Origin: Microbulbifer sp. ALW1
Lineage (GTDB): Bacteria > Pseudomonadota > Gammaproteobacteria > Pseudomonadales > Cellvibrionaceae
Direction: 5' to 3'
Assembly: GCF_009903625.1 (NCBI RefSeq)
Contig: NZ_CP047569.1
Coordinates: forward strand, 3,512,501-3,576,500
Length of the DNA: 64,000 nt
Shown in pieces: positions 43,600 through 52,757 of this stretch. Each line of letters begins with the position of its first letter. Positions within the stretch are counted from its first letter, which is position 1. Both the position numbers and the translations under genes were made by a program. The notes below the pieces were generated by a model. That model had not been told where the DNA came from and ran no database searches. It saw only the letters and a list, made by a program, of their open reading frames with translations.

Positions 43600-45705
43600 C
43601 TACTCAACGTCTGAGCCTAAATTGCTGGCAAACAGCGCCTCGATCATGCTCAGCTGTAAAATCTGCGGCAACAACACCGGGGTTTTCTCTCCCGGCGCGT
43701 ACCAGGCGTACACCGGAACCGAATTGCGTCCAAGCTGGGCCAGCGCCGCGGTGATCGCCGGATCCTGATCGGTCCAATCCGCCCGTACAAGGTAGACATT
43801 ATTCTTTGCAAACAGTGCAGCCGCCGCATCGGTATCCAGCACCAGCTTCTTGTTCACCTGACAGGTGATGCACCAGGCGGCGGTGAAATCAATAAACACG
43901 CCCTGCCCCTGCGTGAACGCTTGGTTGATGGCGGTCTTGTCGTAGGGTTGCCAAGCACCCGCCGCGGAACTGACCTTGGCCTCTGGCGGTGACTGGTGAT
44001 CTTGCAGATATCTGGCGCCAAACAACCCCAGGACAATTACCGCCAGCACCGATAGCCAGGCGAACAGTTTGCCAAACCGGTGCAGGTGTTGTGCCAGCCA
44101 CAGGGCCAGCACCACGGCCAGCATGACCAGACTGCCCAGCAGCCAGCCATCTTCACCCACCAGGCGACCCAGTACCCACAGCAGCCAGATCACCGTGGCA
44201 TACAACGGAAAAGCGAGAAACTGGCGCAGGGTTTCCATCCAGGGTCCCGGCTGTGGCAGGCGCTGGAGCAGTGCGGGGAAAACACACAACAACACAAACG
44301 GCAGTGCCAGGCCGATACCCAGGCCGATAAAAATCGCCATGGCCGAAAGGGTTGGCAACAGGGTTGCCGCACCCAACGCAGCGCCCATAAATGGCCCCGT
44401 ACAGGGTGCAGCGACAAACACCGCCAACACACCGGTGGCAAAACTGCCGCCGCGACTGTGCCCGGCGAGGTTCATCAGTCGGTGGCCGAACTCGTAAACC
44501 CCGCTGAACGACAACGCCATCAGCCAAAACAGCAGGATCAGCGCTAGTACCACCGGTGCCGACTGCAACTGGAAACCCCAGCCGATGGCCGCACCACCGG
44601 CGCGCAGCGCCAGCAGCAGCCCGCCCAGCAAAGCAAAGGTCACCAGCACACCCGCGCCGTAGAGCGCGCCCGCTTTTATCCGCTCCTGCGGGCCTGTGCC
44701 GGGCCCCATCAGGCCGAAAAGTTTGATCGACAACACCGGAAATACGCAGGGCATCAGATTCAGAATGGCGCCGCCGGCAATGGCGGCCAGTATCAATAAC
44801 CAGAGAGGCTGACCGCCGTCGACCGCCAGTGGTGCGCTGGCGACGGACTGGATTTCGAGGTCGTCCAGCTGCCAGGCGCGTGTGCCGTCGCTGACGACAA
44901 ACCCGGTGGTCGGCGACGCTGCTGGCAGGAGCGGTGCCCCGGGCACGCGCTCGAATGTATAGCGAAGGGTGTTACCCGATTGTTCTATCTGCGGCGCCTT
45001 TGCGGTCAGCAGAGCGCCATCGAGAGGGAATACTTCCGGAGGCGTCGGTTCTGCGCCGTCGCTGCCCGCGGCCAATTCCAGTTGCAGCGTGTCCTGCTCG
45101 GCGGCCGCAGTAACCCGCTGCACCGACCAGGGAAAGCTGGCGGAAGTTGCGGTTTGCGGTACCTGCGCCGCAAACCGGTCGCGCAGCGCGAGATCCTTTG
45201 GCACCCACTGCACCTCGTCTGCAACTGCGCGCGACAAGGACATATTGCCGTAGCCCGGAATGCAATCCACCTTGCACACCAGCCATTCCAGATTCACCAC
45301 CAGCTCCATGCGCGGTGCATCGGGTGTTACCTGGAACAGGTAGGCGACGTCACCTTCGTAGCCGAGGTTGGTGAGATGCTCGATGGGCAGGCGCACGGGC
45401 GACGGCCACAGGATTTCCCCGACCTCACCACTGGCACCAACGAAATCGAAACGCGGTGCGGCACCGGAATCACCCGCATTGCGCCAGTACACATGCCAAC
45501 CGGGGTCGACTTCAAAATAGAAACCGATGGTTTCGGTTGCCGGGCCAAATTGCTCCGGTGCCAGCCAGCGCACGCGGACATGATCCCCGCTGGCGGTTTC
45601 CTGAGCGTAAGCCTGAGCCTGACTCAATAAAAATGCCGCGCAGCAATACACCAGCCACAGCAGTGCACGGTTAAAAGAGTTTGGGGGTAATGTCCGCGTT
45701 AGCAC
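43600..45705 (-). CDS. DsbD/ScsB-like thiol:disulfide interchange protein
   Basis: 701-residue protein with a signal peptide (about 10-35), N-terminal periplasmic domain, eight helices of the CcdA/DsbD core (about 300-545; cysteines in LNLMPCVFPVLSIK and FVAAPCTGPFMG) and a C-terminal thioredoxin domain with AAWCITCQVNK (about 613-623). Passes electrons from cytoplasmic thioredoxin to periplasmic thiols. The N-terminal domain, with WLAPEQFGPA, and the metal-tolerance ScsB group is the closest resemblance. Upstream of a redoxin likely to be its partner. Confidence 0.92.
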   Translation of the reverse strand: MLTRTLPPNSFNRALLWLVYCCAAFLLSQAQAYAQETASGDHVRVRWLAPEQFGPATETIGFYFEVDPGWHVYWRNAGDSGAAPRFDFVGASGEVGEILWPSPVRLPIEHLTNLGYEGDVAYLFQVTPDAPRMELVVNLEWLVCKVDCIPGYGNMSLSRAVADEVQWVPKDLALRDRFAAQVPQTATSASFPWSVQRVTAAAEQDTLQLELAAGSDGAEPTPPEVFPLDGALLTAKAPQIEQSGNTLRYTFERVPGAPLLPAASPTTGFVVSDGTRAWQLDDLEIQSVASAPLAVDGGQPLWLLILAAIAGGAILNLMPCVFPVLSIKLFGLMGPGTGPQERIKAGALYGAGVLVTFALLGGLLLALRAGGAAIGWGFQLQSAPVVLALILLFWLMALSFSGVYEFGHRLMNLAGHSRGGSFATGVLAVFVAAPCTGPFMGAALGAATLLPTLSAMAIFIGLGIGLALPFVLLCVFPALLQRLPQPGPWMETLRQFLAFPLYATVIWLLWVLGRLVGEDGWLLGSLVMLAVVLALWLAQHLHRFGKLFAWLSVLAVIVLGLFGARYLQDHQSPPEAKVSSAAGAWQPYDKTAINQAFTQGQGVFIDFTAAWCITCQVNKKLVLDTDAAAALFAKNNVYLVRADWTDQDPAITAALAQLGRNSVPVYAWYAPGEKTPVLLPQILQLSMIEALFASNLGSDVE

Positions 45706-45870
45706 GCAATCCTCGCCTGAGCCGAAAGCCTGAAATACCGTTTTCTACGATGGCATTCATTCAAATGGATTACGTCTGCGGCTGCAAGTCGGATACCGCA
45801 GTTCGCAACCGCTCAGGGGGCATGCTGATAACGGAAGTGCATCAAGTCACAGTGACACGTCAATTCGGCG

Positions 45871-46395
45871 TCAGTCACCGGGAAGATTCAGAATGGCCGA
45901 GATATGACTAATCTCCGACGCCAATCCAGCCACTGCCAGCGCCTCTATAATCTCGGCATCCTCCGCGCCGGCACTTCTAGCCGCGTCCAGAACTTTGTCA
46001 CCGTGATCGTAAGGTGTGCTGTTGCCATGACGAGCCACTTCCAACAGGGCATGATCTTTTGGGTTGTAGTGCGCATGATCCGGATCCGTGCGGATCTTCA
46101 GCACCTCGTGGGGATCTACCCCCAATTTCTCCAGGGCATTACTGTGCAGGCGGATGCCGTAATCACTGTGCTCATCAGCGGCAACCATCAGCGCAATTCC
46201 TTCTTTTAATTGAGGTCTCAAATAGCCGGTCAACATCACGTGCTGATACCTGTTCCACAGCTGGGTAAGAAGCGTCGGATTATTCGCAAAAGCCCGAAAC
46301 ACCGCCGGAACAAACCCCAGCTGGGTACGGACTTCGCTCAATGTAGTGACGACCGCTTCATCGGAAGGTACTTCTACCAGGGGGATTCTGCTCAT
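45871..46395 (-). CDS. AhpD/carboxymuconolactone decarboxylase-like protein lacking the CxxC
   Basis: 174-residue all-helical AhpD-fold protein (N-terminal PAVFRAFANNPTLLTQLWNR, then LKEGIALMVAADEHSDYGIR). The place of the usual ...CxxCxxxH motif holds HSDYGIRLH, so both redox cysteines are replaced (Ser, Gly) while the histidine is kept. A peroxidase function is therefore unlikely; a decarboxylase, structural or other role is possible. Divergent from dinB with 91 bases between the start codons, so the two promoter regions overlap at the LexA-like site. Confidence 0.82.
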   Translation of the reverse strand: MSRIPLVEVPSDEAVVTTLSEVRTQLGFVPAVFRAFANNPTLLTQLWNRYQHVMLTGYLRPQLKEGIALMVAADEHSDYGIRLHSNALEKLGVDPHEVLKIRTDPDHAHYNPKDHALLEVARHGNSTPYDHGDKVLDAARSAGAEDAEIIEALAVAGLASEISHISAILNLPGD

Positions 46396-46453
46396 ATTGA
46401 CCTCCAGCGTTGCGGAGCCGGCCTTGGCTTATATCGAGACCAATCAAATGTGG

Positions 46454-46486
46454 TTGGCCACCCAAAATACTGGATATAATCCCAGC
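46454..46486 (+). promoter_or_regulatory. dinB promoter with LexA box, probably leaderless
   Basis: A perfect -10 TATAAT (46475-46480) with a weak -35 TTGGCC (46454-46459). The LexA-type box CTG-N10-CAG (46470-46485) encloses the -10. Spacing predicts transcription start at 46487, which is the A of the dinB ATG, and there is no ribosome binding site, so the mRNA would be leaderless and SOS-controlled. Confidence 0.7.
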
Positions 46487-47572
46487 ATGCGAAAAATCAT
46501 CCACTGCGACTGCGATTGTTTCTACGCCTCGGTAGAAATGCGGGACGACCCCAACTTGCGGGGGCGGCCCATCGCCGTGGGCGGCGCCAGTGACCGGCGC
46601 GGGGTGATTTCCACCTGTAACTACGAAGCGCGCAGTTTTGGCGTGCGCTCGGCCATGCCCACAGCGCAGGCAAAGAAGCTCTGCCCTGACCTGATTGTAG
46701 TACCGGGTAACATGAAAAAATATCGGGAGGTCAGCGCGCAAATCCGGGAAATTTTTCTATCGTACACCGATTTTATAGAGCCTTTATCCCTTGACGAGGC
46801 CTTTCTCGATGTCACTGACAGCCCCCACTGCAATGGCAGTGCAACCCTGATCGCTCGCGAAATTCGCGCCCGTGTTGAGAAAGAGCTCCAGATCACCATT
46901 TCTGCCGGGGTCGCCCCGAACAAGTTCCTGGCCAAAATTGCCAGCGACTGGCAAAAGCCTAATGGACTGACAGTCATAAACCCTGACGCGGTGGAAGATT
47001 TCACCCTGCGCCTGCCGGTTAACAAGATACATGGCGTGGGGCGGGTGACCGCAGAGAAAATGCACCGCCAGGGTATCCGGACCTGCAGTGACCTGCGGCG
47101 TTTTAGCTTAATCGAGCTGGTGCAAAAATACGGAAAATTTGGCGAACGGCTGTATCAACTGTGCCGGGGTATCGACAACCGGCCCGTCAGTGGCGACGGC
47201 TCGCGCAAAAGTGTCAGTGTGGAGCACACCTTTACCCAGGATCTGCACGAAAAGGAAAAATGGCTGGAAGAAATGACAACACTCTATGGTCGGCTGCACG
47301 AGCGTCTGGAGCAATTGGGAGACCGCTATGCGATTAGTAGCGCTGTCGTCAAAATCAAGTACGCAGATTTCACTCAGTCCACCCAGGAGAGAGGAAGTAA
47401 AGCCGCCCGCATCAGTGAATTCAAACAACTGCTTGAACAGTGTTGGGAAAAGCGCAGAGACCCCATTCGATTGCTGGGGGTTGGGGTCAAACTCAGGGAT
47501 TTACGCGCCGAATTGGACCCAGAACAACTCCCTCTTCCCTTCAAGGGCAAAACACGCTCCACCCCTCGATAA
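46487..47572 (+). CDS. dinB: DNA polymerase IV
   Basis: 361-residue Y-family translesion polymerase. Begins MRKIIHCDCDCFYASVEMRD with catalytic acidic residues at 8 and 10; SLDEAFLDVT near residue 102 gives the second acidic pair. Thumb helix-hairpin-helix (NKIHGVGRVTAEKMHRQGI) and little finger follow. The C-terminal LPLPFKGKT resembles the beta-clamp binding motif. Start at 46487 by homology. SOS-type promoter directly at the start codon. Note CDCDCFY: three cysteines in the first eleven residues, with C7 and C9 where many DinB have M/I and D/M. Confidence 0.95.
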   Translation: MRKIIHCDCDCFYASVEMRDDPNLRGRPIAVGGASDRRGVISTCNYEARSFGVRSAMPTAQAKKLCPDLIVVPGNMKKYREVSAQIREIFLSYTDFIEPLSLDEAFLDVTDSPHCNGSATLIAREIRARVEKELQITISAGVAPNKFLAKIASDWQKPNGLTVINPDAVEDFTLRLPVNKIHGVGRVTAEKMHRQGIRTCSDLRRFSLIELVQKYGKFGERLYQLCRGIDNRPVSGDGSRKSVSVEHTFTQDLHEKEKWLEEMTTLYGRLHERLEQLGDRYAISSAVVKIKYADFTQSTQERGSKAARISEFKQLLEQCWEKRRDPIRLLGVGVKLRDLRAELDPEQLPLPFKGKTRSTPR

Positions 47573-47760
47573 TTGCTCACTTTTCGGACTACAACCGCGC
47601 CGAGCGCCCCAAAACAGATCAAAATTTAAGCGACAGCATCCGCTGTGAGAGCGCCTTTTCACGCCCAAAACACACCCAAAGCCCAGCGGCCTGACACTCG
47701 GGTTTTATGCCGCGGACTATACTCCCAACACGGTACTGAAAGCGGTTTTCAAGCGAGATT

Positions 47761-48081
47761 ATGAAGCGCGTACTCCCCAGCGCCCTAGTTGGCTGGTTTC
47801 TGAACTATGCCCGCCGGCTAAAACACCCACAGCTGTTCAAGTGGATCTGCGCCCTCTTCTTGATTGACCTGCTCATTCCCGACCTGGTTCCCTTTGTGGA
47901 TGAAATTTTGTTGGGGCTCGCCACTTTATTCCTGGCGGCGTGGAAAAAACACGCCAAGGCAGTACCGGATTTCCCTGAGGACGATCAAACCAGGCAGGAA
48001 AAAGTGGTAACCGGCCACGCGGAAAAAGTGGTCGATACAGAAAAACATCCGGGCTCCCAAGCCGGACACGGTAAACACTGA
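47761..48081 (+). CDS. DUF6116-type small membrane protein
   Basis: 106-residue protein resembling the DUF6116 family: RLKHPQLFKWICALFLIDLL (about 20-39) and IPDLVPFVDEILLGLATLFLA (40-60) form two helices, followed by a hydrophilic tail KAVPDFPEDDQTRQEKV and a His-rich end. Function unknown. ATG at 47761; weak upstream signals. Stand-alone gene after dinB. Confidence 0.75.
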   Translation: MKRVLPSALVGWFLNYARRLKHPQLFKWICALFLIDLLIPDLVPFVDEILLGLATLFLAAWKKHAKAVPDFPEDDQTRQEKVVTGHAEKVVDTEKHPGSQAGHGKH

Positions 48082-48232
48082 GTCAGAGAGTGGTATTCGC
48101 TCGGTAGTATTCAGCGAAATAACGTTAACAGACAATTTACTCGTTCAACGAATTACCTCGGGAAAGGAATTTCCAGGAGGATGTGCAACCGGGTAAGTGA
48201 CAATGGGAATTAAGGCCAAGGAGGCAAATCCC

Positions 48233-48970
48233 ATGTTTGCGGACAAGTTGTGCAGTCTCAGTGATGAAGACTTACTCAGTCTCTATTGTCAGACGCGCAG
48301 TCAAAAAGCCTTTCGGGAAATCTATCAGCGCTACAAAGACGCGCTGTTTCGCTACTGTGCGCAAATGACTCCCCGTGATTGCATCCAGGTTATGGAGACA
48401 CTCTGGGGGTTGCTACTGGAGCAGCCACCAACACTGCACGGGCGCCACCTGAAAAACTGGCTCTACATCCAGATCAATAAATTGCTCCGGAACCCTGCTC
48501 CCCCGACCTCAAATCCGGGCTCCAGCACGTCTGAAGTAGAACCGGGAATTGAACTGCGTTCCGCGCTGGAAGGCTCCGATACGCTGAGTGCCATCCAGCA
48601 GCTTCCGCGCCAGCAACGCAACGTGTTTTTGCTGTTCACGGAATGCGGTCTTTCCCTGGCGACAGTGGCCGATATCGAAAGGCTGACACTGGCTCAGTGC
48701 CGACAGGCACTCGACGGAAGCAGACAAGCGATAGAATTCACGCTGAACGGCAGTGCCCGCAAACCCTGGAAATCTGCAGCAACCCGCGCGGCCGAGGCTG
48801 CAGCGGCACAGGCAGCAGCAGAGACAGAAACTGGCACAGCAGTGGTTGCGCCGCAAACCACAGACGCACCCAAGCCGGTGCGACCCTGGGGCCATCGGGA
48901 AACGCGTCCAACGATTTCGGCGGCAAAGCCCGCGACTGCACAAGGTTCTGTTGAGGTAGCACAAGCATGA
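48233..48970 (+). CDS. divergent ECF sigma-like protein
   Basis: 245-residue protein with sigma-70 features: a region-2-like helix KAFREIYQRYKDALFRYC (about 24-41) and a C-terminal helix-turn-helix-like LPRQQRNVFLLFTECGLSL (about 122-140). The region-2 promoter-binding residues are weakly conserved, so it may bind RNA polymerase only poorly or act as a regulator; a long Ala/Thr/Pro-rich tail (about 180-245) is unusual. Start at ATG 48233, because AAGGAGG sits 8-9 bases upstream; ATGs at 48197 and 48203 are weaker. Overlaps the next gene by 4 bases. Confidence 0.7.
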   Translation: MFADKLCSLSDEDLLSLYCQTRSQKAFREIYQRYKDALFRYCAQMTPRDCIQVMETLWGLLLEQPPTLHGRHLKNWLYIQINKLLRNPAPPTSNPGSSTSEVEPGIELRSALEGSDTLSAIQQLPRQQRNVFLLFTECGLSLATVADIERLTLAQCRQALDGSRQAIEFTLNGSARKPWKSAATRAAEAAAAQAAAETETGTAVVAPQTTDAPKPVRPWGHRETRPTISAAKPATAQGSVEVAQA

Positions 48971-49422
48971 ACAGCAATCATTGGGAATCTTCGTACCGGC
49001 AGGCCGCCGAGCGAATCCACTCGCCAAAGCCACTGGACGAAAAAGTTCTATCCGGATTAAAAGGGATAAAACCCATCAAGCCTTCTGCAGCGCCAGGTAA
49101 TCGCCTGCTGTCGAAAGTGGCATCCGGATTCAGTGCCGTAGCACTCGCCATTGTGCTGCTGCACCCCGCCCAGTATATCGGTGCCGCACCGGGGCAATTG
49201 ACTCCACAGGACAAGGCATCCGGACTGGATCGATACCGGCCCAAGCCGAGCCTGATCACGCCGAAAACGGATGCATGGCACGGGTTGAGAACAGAGGTCG
49301 AGGCGGGAAATTATATCGAGCTCTGCGCCCAATGGCGCCGTGTACAGAGATCCAGTGGCAGCGAGCAACTGCCTGCAGATCTAACCGCAAAAGCACGGCA
49401 ACACTGTCGAATTTTGCCTTAA
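48967..49422 (+). CDS. membrane protein, possible anti-sigma partner
   Basis: 151-residue protein with a hydrophilic N-terminal 45 residues, one transmembrane helix (about 50-71, KVASGFSAVALAIVLLHPAQ) and a periplasmic remainder with two cysteines (in ELCAQW and ARQHCRIL). I do not recognise a family. The ATGA overlap with the sigma-like gene and single-helix topology are typical of anti-sigma factors, but no ZAS zinc motif or clear sigma-binding helix is visible. A strong terminator follows. Confidence 0.6.
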   Translation: MNSNHWESSYRQAAERIHSPKPLDEKVLSGLKGIKPIKPSAAPGNRLLSKVASGFSAVALAIVLLHPAQYIGAAPGQLTPQDKASGLDRYRPKPSLITPKTDAWHGLRTEVEAGNYIELCAQWRRVQRSSGSEQLPADLTAKARQHCRILP

Positions 49423-49461
49423 ATCCTTTAAGGTAGTTACCAGATTAGTTACCAGATTAAA

Positions 49462-49494
49462 AAAGGGGATACTGTCGCGGACAGTATCCCCTTT
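49462..49494. terminator. bidirectional terminator
   Basis: 15-base perfect stem AAAGGGGATACTGTC / GACAGTATCCCCTTT with GCG loop. T-runs follow on the minus strand, and TTTCTCG on the plus strand. It ends the sigma/anti-sigma transcript and the nine-gene fatty-acid operon on the other strand. Confidence 0.93.
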
Positions 49495-49553
49495 CTCGTT
49501 TACCGGATATTCCTTTCCGGGAAAACTCCACCGATATTTACAACAACAACCGC

Positions 49554-50537
49554 TTAAGCGTGATCCATGGTCAGTACTACCTTGCCCCGGGCCTTGCGTT
49601 CTCCAATGGCGGAGAAGGCACGGGAAAATTCGCTCAGTGCGTAGACTTCCGTGGTCATCGGTTGAAGGCGTCCCTCCGCGACAAATCCCAATAGTTCGGC
49701 AAAGTTTTGCATATTCCCCTTGGGATCCCGCGCAGCCCAGCCGCCCCAGTAAATTCCGAGAATATCACCGGCCTTCAGCAGGGGCAGGTTCAACGGCAGT
49801 TTGGGGATATCCCCGGCCGCAAAACCGATCACCAGATAGCGACCACCCCAGGCTATTGAACGATAGGCCTCTTCCGTGAAGGCGCCCCCCACCGGATCGT
49901 AGATCACATCAGCACCCTTGCCATCCGTCAACTCGCGAATACGGTCCTTCAGGTTTTCATCGCTGTAATTGATTACCTCATCGGCGCCCACATCGCGGCA
50001 AAAAGCCAGCTTTTCAGCGCTGGAAGCACAGGCGATAACCCGAGCCCCCATCAGTTTACCCAGTTGGATCGCGGTTACACCGACACCACCGGCTGCACCC
50101 AGCACCACCAGGGTTTCGCCCTGTTTCAGCTGCGCGCGCTGTTTAAACGCATAGTAGGAAGTGGCGTAGGTAATGCAGAATCCCGCCGCCTGCGGGAAGT
50201 CCAGCTGCTCGGGCATCGGCATCAGTAACTTGTGATCCACGTTGACCAGTTCCGCAAAGGCCGCAAGCCCCGGCATCGCAATTACCCGATCACCAGCCTT
50301 GAAACCCTTCACCGATTCGCCTACTTCGCGAATAATACCGGCACATTCGCCACCGGCCACAAACGGCAGCTCGGGTTTCACCTGGTACTTTCCCTGCACC
50401 ATCAGGCCATCGGGAAAGTTCACGCCCGCGGCGTGCACTTCCAGCCGTACCTCGTGAGGCTGCAGAGCGGGCAATTGCCAATCGCGGATTTTCAGATTTT
50501 CTACCGGGCCAAAGGCCTCACATACCAGAGCTTGCAT
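49554..50537 (-). CDS. quinone-oxidoreductase-like MDR dehydrogenase
   Basis: 327-residue medium-chain dehydrogenase/reductase of the quinone oxidoreductase group, zinc-independent. N-terminal substrate domain VCEAFGPVENLKIRDW, NADPH motif VLGAAGGVGVTAIQLGKLMG (about 145-164). Reduces quinones or enoyl groups. Last gene of the nine-gene operon, 29 bases after the thiolase stop; its place with beta-oxidation enzymes suggests it acts on enoyl-CoA or ketone intermediates. Confidence 0.88.
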   Translation of the reverse strand: MQALVCEAFGPVENLKIRDWQLPALQPHEVRLEVHAAGVNFPDGLMVQGKYQVKPELPFVAGGECAGIIREVGESVKGFKAGDRVIAMPGLAAFAELVNVDHKLLMPMPEQLDFPQAAGFCITYATSYYAFKQRAQLKQGETLVVLGAAGGVGVTAIQLGKLMGARVIACASSAEKLAFCRDVGADEVINYSDENLKDRIRELTDGKGADVIYDPVGGAFTEEAYRSIAWGGRYLVIGFAAGDIPKLPLNLPLLKAGDILGIYWGGWAARDPKGNMQNFAELLGFVAEGRLQPMTTEVYALSEFSRAFSAIGERKARGKVVLTMDHA

Positions 50538-50566
50538 CGCTGCCCTCCTGTTACCGAATCAATGGA

Positions 50567-51748
50567 TCAAACGACTTCAAACAGGCCGGCTGCGCCCATT
50601 CCGCCACCCACGCACATGGTGACCACCACATACTTTACGCCCCGGCGTTTACCTTCCAGCAAGGCGTGGCCCACCATACGCGCGCCACTCATGCCGTAAG
50701 GGTGACCAATGGAAATGGCTCCGCCGTTGACGTTGAGTTTTTCGTTATCGATGCCGAGTTTGTCGCGGCAATAGAGAACCTGTACCGCGAAGGCTTCGTT
50801 CAGCTCCCACAAGCCAATGTCGTCGATACTGAGACCGGTGCGCTGCAGTAGTTTGGGAATGGCAAATACCGGACCAATACCCATTTCGTCCGGCTCACAA
50901 CCGGCCACCGCCATGCCGCGGTAAATACCCAGCGGGTTGAGATTGCGCTGCTCCGCCAGTTTGCTGTCCATCAGTACCATGGCAGCGGCGCCGTCAGAAA
51001 GTTGGGATGCATTACCTGCGGTAATCACGCCCTCTTCGCGTACCGGGCTCAATCCGCGCAGACCGTCAATGGTAGTTGACGGACGGTTGCCTTCGTCGAG
51101 CGACAGGGTAACTTCTTCTTCCGATTGCTCGCCGGTTTCCTTGTTCACCACAATTTTTCGGGTAGTGACCGGGATAATTTCATCGGCAAACAAACCCGCT
51201 TTCTGGGCCGCAGCCGTTCGCATCTGTGATTGCAGCGAATATTCATCCTGCAGGTCGCGGCTGATACCGTAGCGCTTTGCGACAATTTCCGCGGTATCGA
51301 TCATTGGCATATACACCGCCGGGTGCATGTCCAACAATGCCGGATCAGCCACACGGAAGCTGTTCATCGTCTGGTTCTGTACCAGCGAGATAGACTCCAT
51401 GCCGCCGGCAATGGCGATTGGGGTCCCGTCCTGAGTGATCTGCTTGGCCGCGGTCGCCACTGCCATCAAACCGGAAGAACACTGGCGATCGATGGTCATA
51501 CCCGCAACCGTGGGGGAAAGCCCCGCACGCAGCGCGACCTGGCGGGCAACGTTGGTACCGGTGGTACCCTGTTGCAGTGCCACCCCGAAAATACAATCGT
51601 CCGCTTCACCCGGTGCAATACCTGCGCGTTCTACCGCTGCGCGTACCGCGTGGGCGCCGAGGCTGGCGCCTTCCAGATTATTGAATGCGCCGCGATACGC
51701 CTTACCGATTGGTGTACGCGCGGTGGAAACAATCACTGCTTCTTTCAT
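50567..51748 (-). CDS. acetyl-CoA acyltransferase (thiolase)
   Basis: 393-residue thiolase. Nucleophile C90 in [19 protein letters not shown] (His) near 350 and the second catalytic Cys in [17 protein letters not shown] near the C-terminus. Cleaves 3-ketoacyl-CoA with CoA to acyl-CoA plus acetyl-CoA, or condenses them. The SCP2/degradative rather than biosynthetic type is suggested by its operon. Starts 28 bases after the SDR stop. Confidence 0.94.
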   Translation of the reverse strand: MKEAVIVSTARTPIGKAYRGAFNNLEGASLGAHAVRAAVERAGIAPGEADDCIFGVALQQGTTGTNVARQVALRAGLSPTVAGMTIDRQCSSGLMAVATAAKQITQDGTPIAIAGGMESISLVQNQTMNSFRVADPALLDMHPAVYMPMIDTAEIVAKRYGISRDLQDEYSLQSQMRTAAAQKAGLFADEIIPVTTRKIVVNKETGEQSEEEVTLSLDEGNRPSTTIDGLRGLSPVREEGVITAGNASQLSDGAAAMVLMDSKLAEQRNLNPLGIYRGMAVAGCEPDEMGIGPVFAIPKLLQRTGLSIDDIGLWELNEAFAVQVLYCRDKLGIDNEKLNVNGGAISIGHPYGMSGARMVGHALLEGKRRGVKYVVVTMCVGGGMGAAGLFEVV

Positions 51749-51775
51749 AAGAATTTCTCCCGAATATCCCTTCGA

Positions 51776-52702
51776 TCAACCGTCCAGCTTGACGCCCATA
51801 CCCTGGGCCGCTTTCTGGATAAATTTCACGGTCTGGTTCAAACCGCCCACCAGTTCTTGCTGGCCCCGCTCATCGGCAATTGCATCGAGGTTAGAAAGCA
51901 CGTTTTCTGCCGTCTGCTGTTCCGGCGGCAGATAAATGCCTTCGGTTTCGAGAATGCGGGCCTTAGCATAAGCGCCGGCACCGGCGCAGAGAATAAAGCG
52001 ATTGGGCGCATCTTCTGCCACCAGTGCAACCAGTCCCGCGGTTACAGACTCCGGTGTCAGCAGTTCCAGTGCTTTCGGGTCGGGAATAACGTCTTCAGTC
52101 ATGCGGGTAGCCGCAGTGGGCGACAGGCAGTTGACCTTGATACCGTATTTTTCGCCTTCCAGACACAGGGTATTCATAAAACCCACCACACCGGTCTTGG
52201 CCGCGCCGTAATTGGACTGCCCGAAGTTGCCGTACAATCCGGAAGAAGAAGTGGTCATGATAATGCGGCCATACTGCTGCTCGCGCATGATTTCCCACAC
52301 CGCCTTGGTACAGTTGACGCTGCCCATCAGGTGTACATCGACGACCAGTTTGAAATCGTCCATGGGTGCCTTGGCGAAAGATTTGTCGCGCAGGATACCG
52401 GCGTTGTTTACCAGAATATCCACTCGCCCCCAGCGCTCTGCCGCCTCCCTTACCATTTCCTGTACTTGCAGGTAGTCGGTAACGTTGGCACCGTTGGCAA
52501 TGGCTTCGCCACCGGCAGCGATAATTTCCTGCACCACGGTTTCCGCGGCACTCAGGGACCCGCCGGAACCGTCACGGGCACCGCCAAGATCGTTCACCAC
52601 CACTTTGGCACCCCGGCGCGCCAATTCCAGTGCGTGGGAGCGGCCGAGGCCGTTACCCGCACCAGTGACAATCGCCACCTTGCCGTCAAATGAAATAGAC
52701 AT
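51776..52702 (-). CDS. SDR dehydrogenase of the MFE-2 (3R)-hydroxyacyl-CoA type
   Basis: 308-residue short-chain dehydrogenase. TGAGNGLGRSHALELARRGA (about 11-30) is the cofactor motif; VNNAGILRDKSF and SGLYGNFGQSNYGAAK (Ser-Tyr-Lys catalytic set) match closely the (3R)-hydroxyacyl-CoA dehydrogenase domain of peroxisomal multifunctional enzyme 2. Oxidises (R)-3-hydroxyacyl-CoA. The C-terminal helix region (about 250-308) is as in the MFE-2 domain. Start at 52702 by family; another ATG lies 4 codons upstream. Followed by the MaoC hydratase upstream and thiolase downstream, making a full (R)-route module. Confidence 0.92.
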   Translation of the reverse strand: MSISFDGKVAIVTGAGNGLGRSHALELARRGAKVVVNDLGGARDGSGGSLSAAETVVQEIIAAGGEAIANGANVTDYLQVQEMVREAAERWGRVDILVNNAGILRDKSFAKAPMDDFKLVVDVHLMGSVNCTKAVWEIMREQQYGRIIMTTSSSGLYGNFGQSNYGAAKTGVVGFMNTLCLEGEKYGIKVNCLSPTAATRMTEDVIPDPKALELLTPESVTAGLVALVAEDAPNRFILCAGAGAYAKARILETEGIYLPPEQQTAENVLSNLDAIADERGQQELVGGLNQTVKFIQKAAQGMGVKLDG

Positions 52703-52757
52703 GGTTCTCTCCATTAACGCTTGTTATTTGAATACGAAATTTTGATTGGAATACTAT

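Noticed and set aside
51230..52693. 487-codon plus-strand frame across thiolase and SDR genes
   Set aside because: Shadow frame in high-GC DNA; the minus-strand genes have clear motifs.
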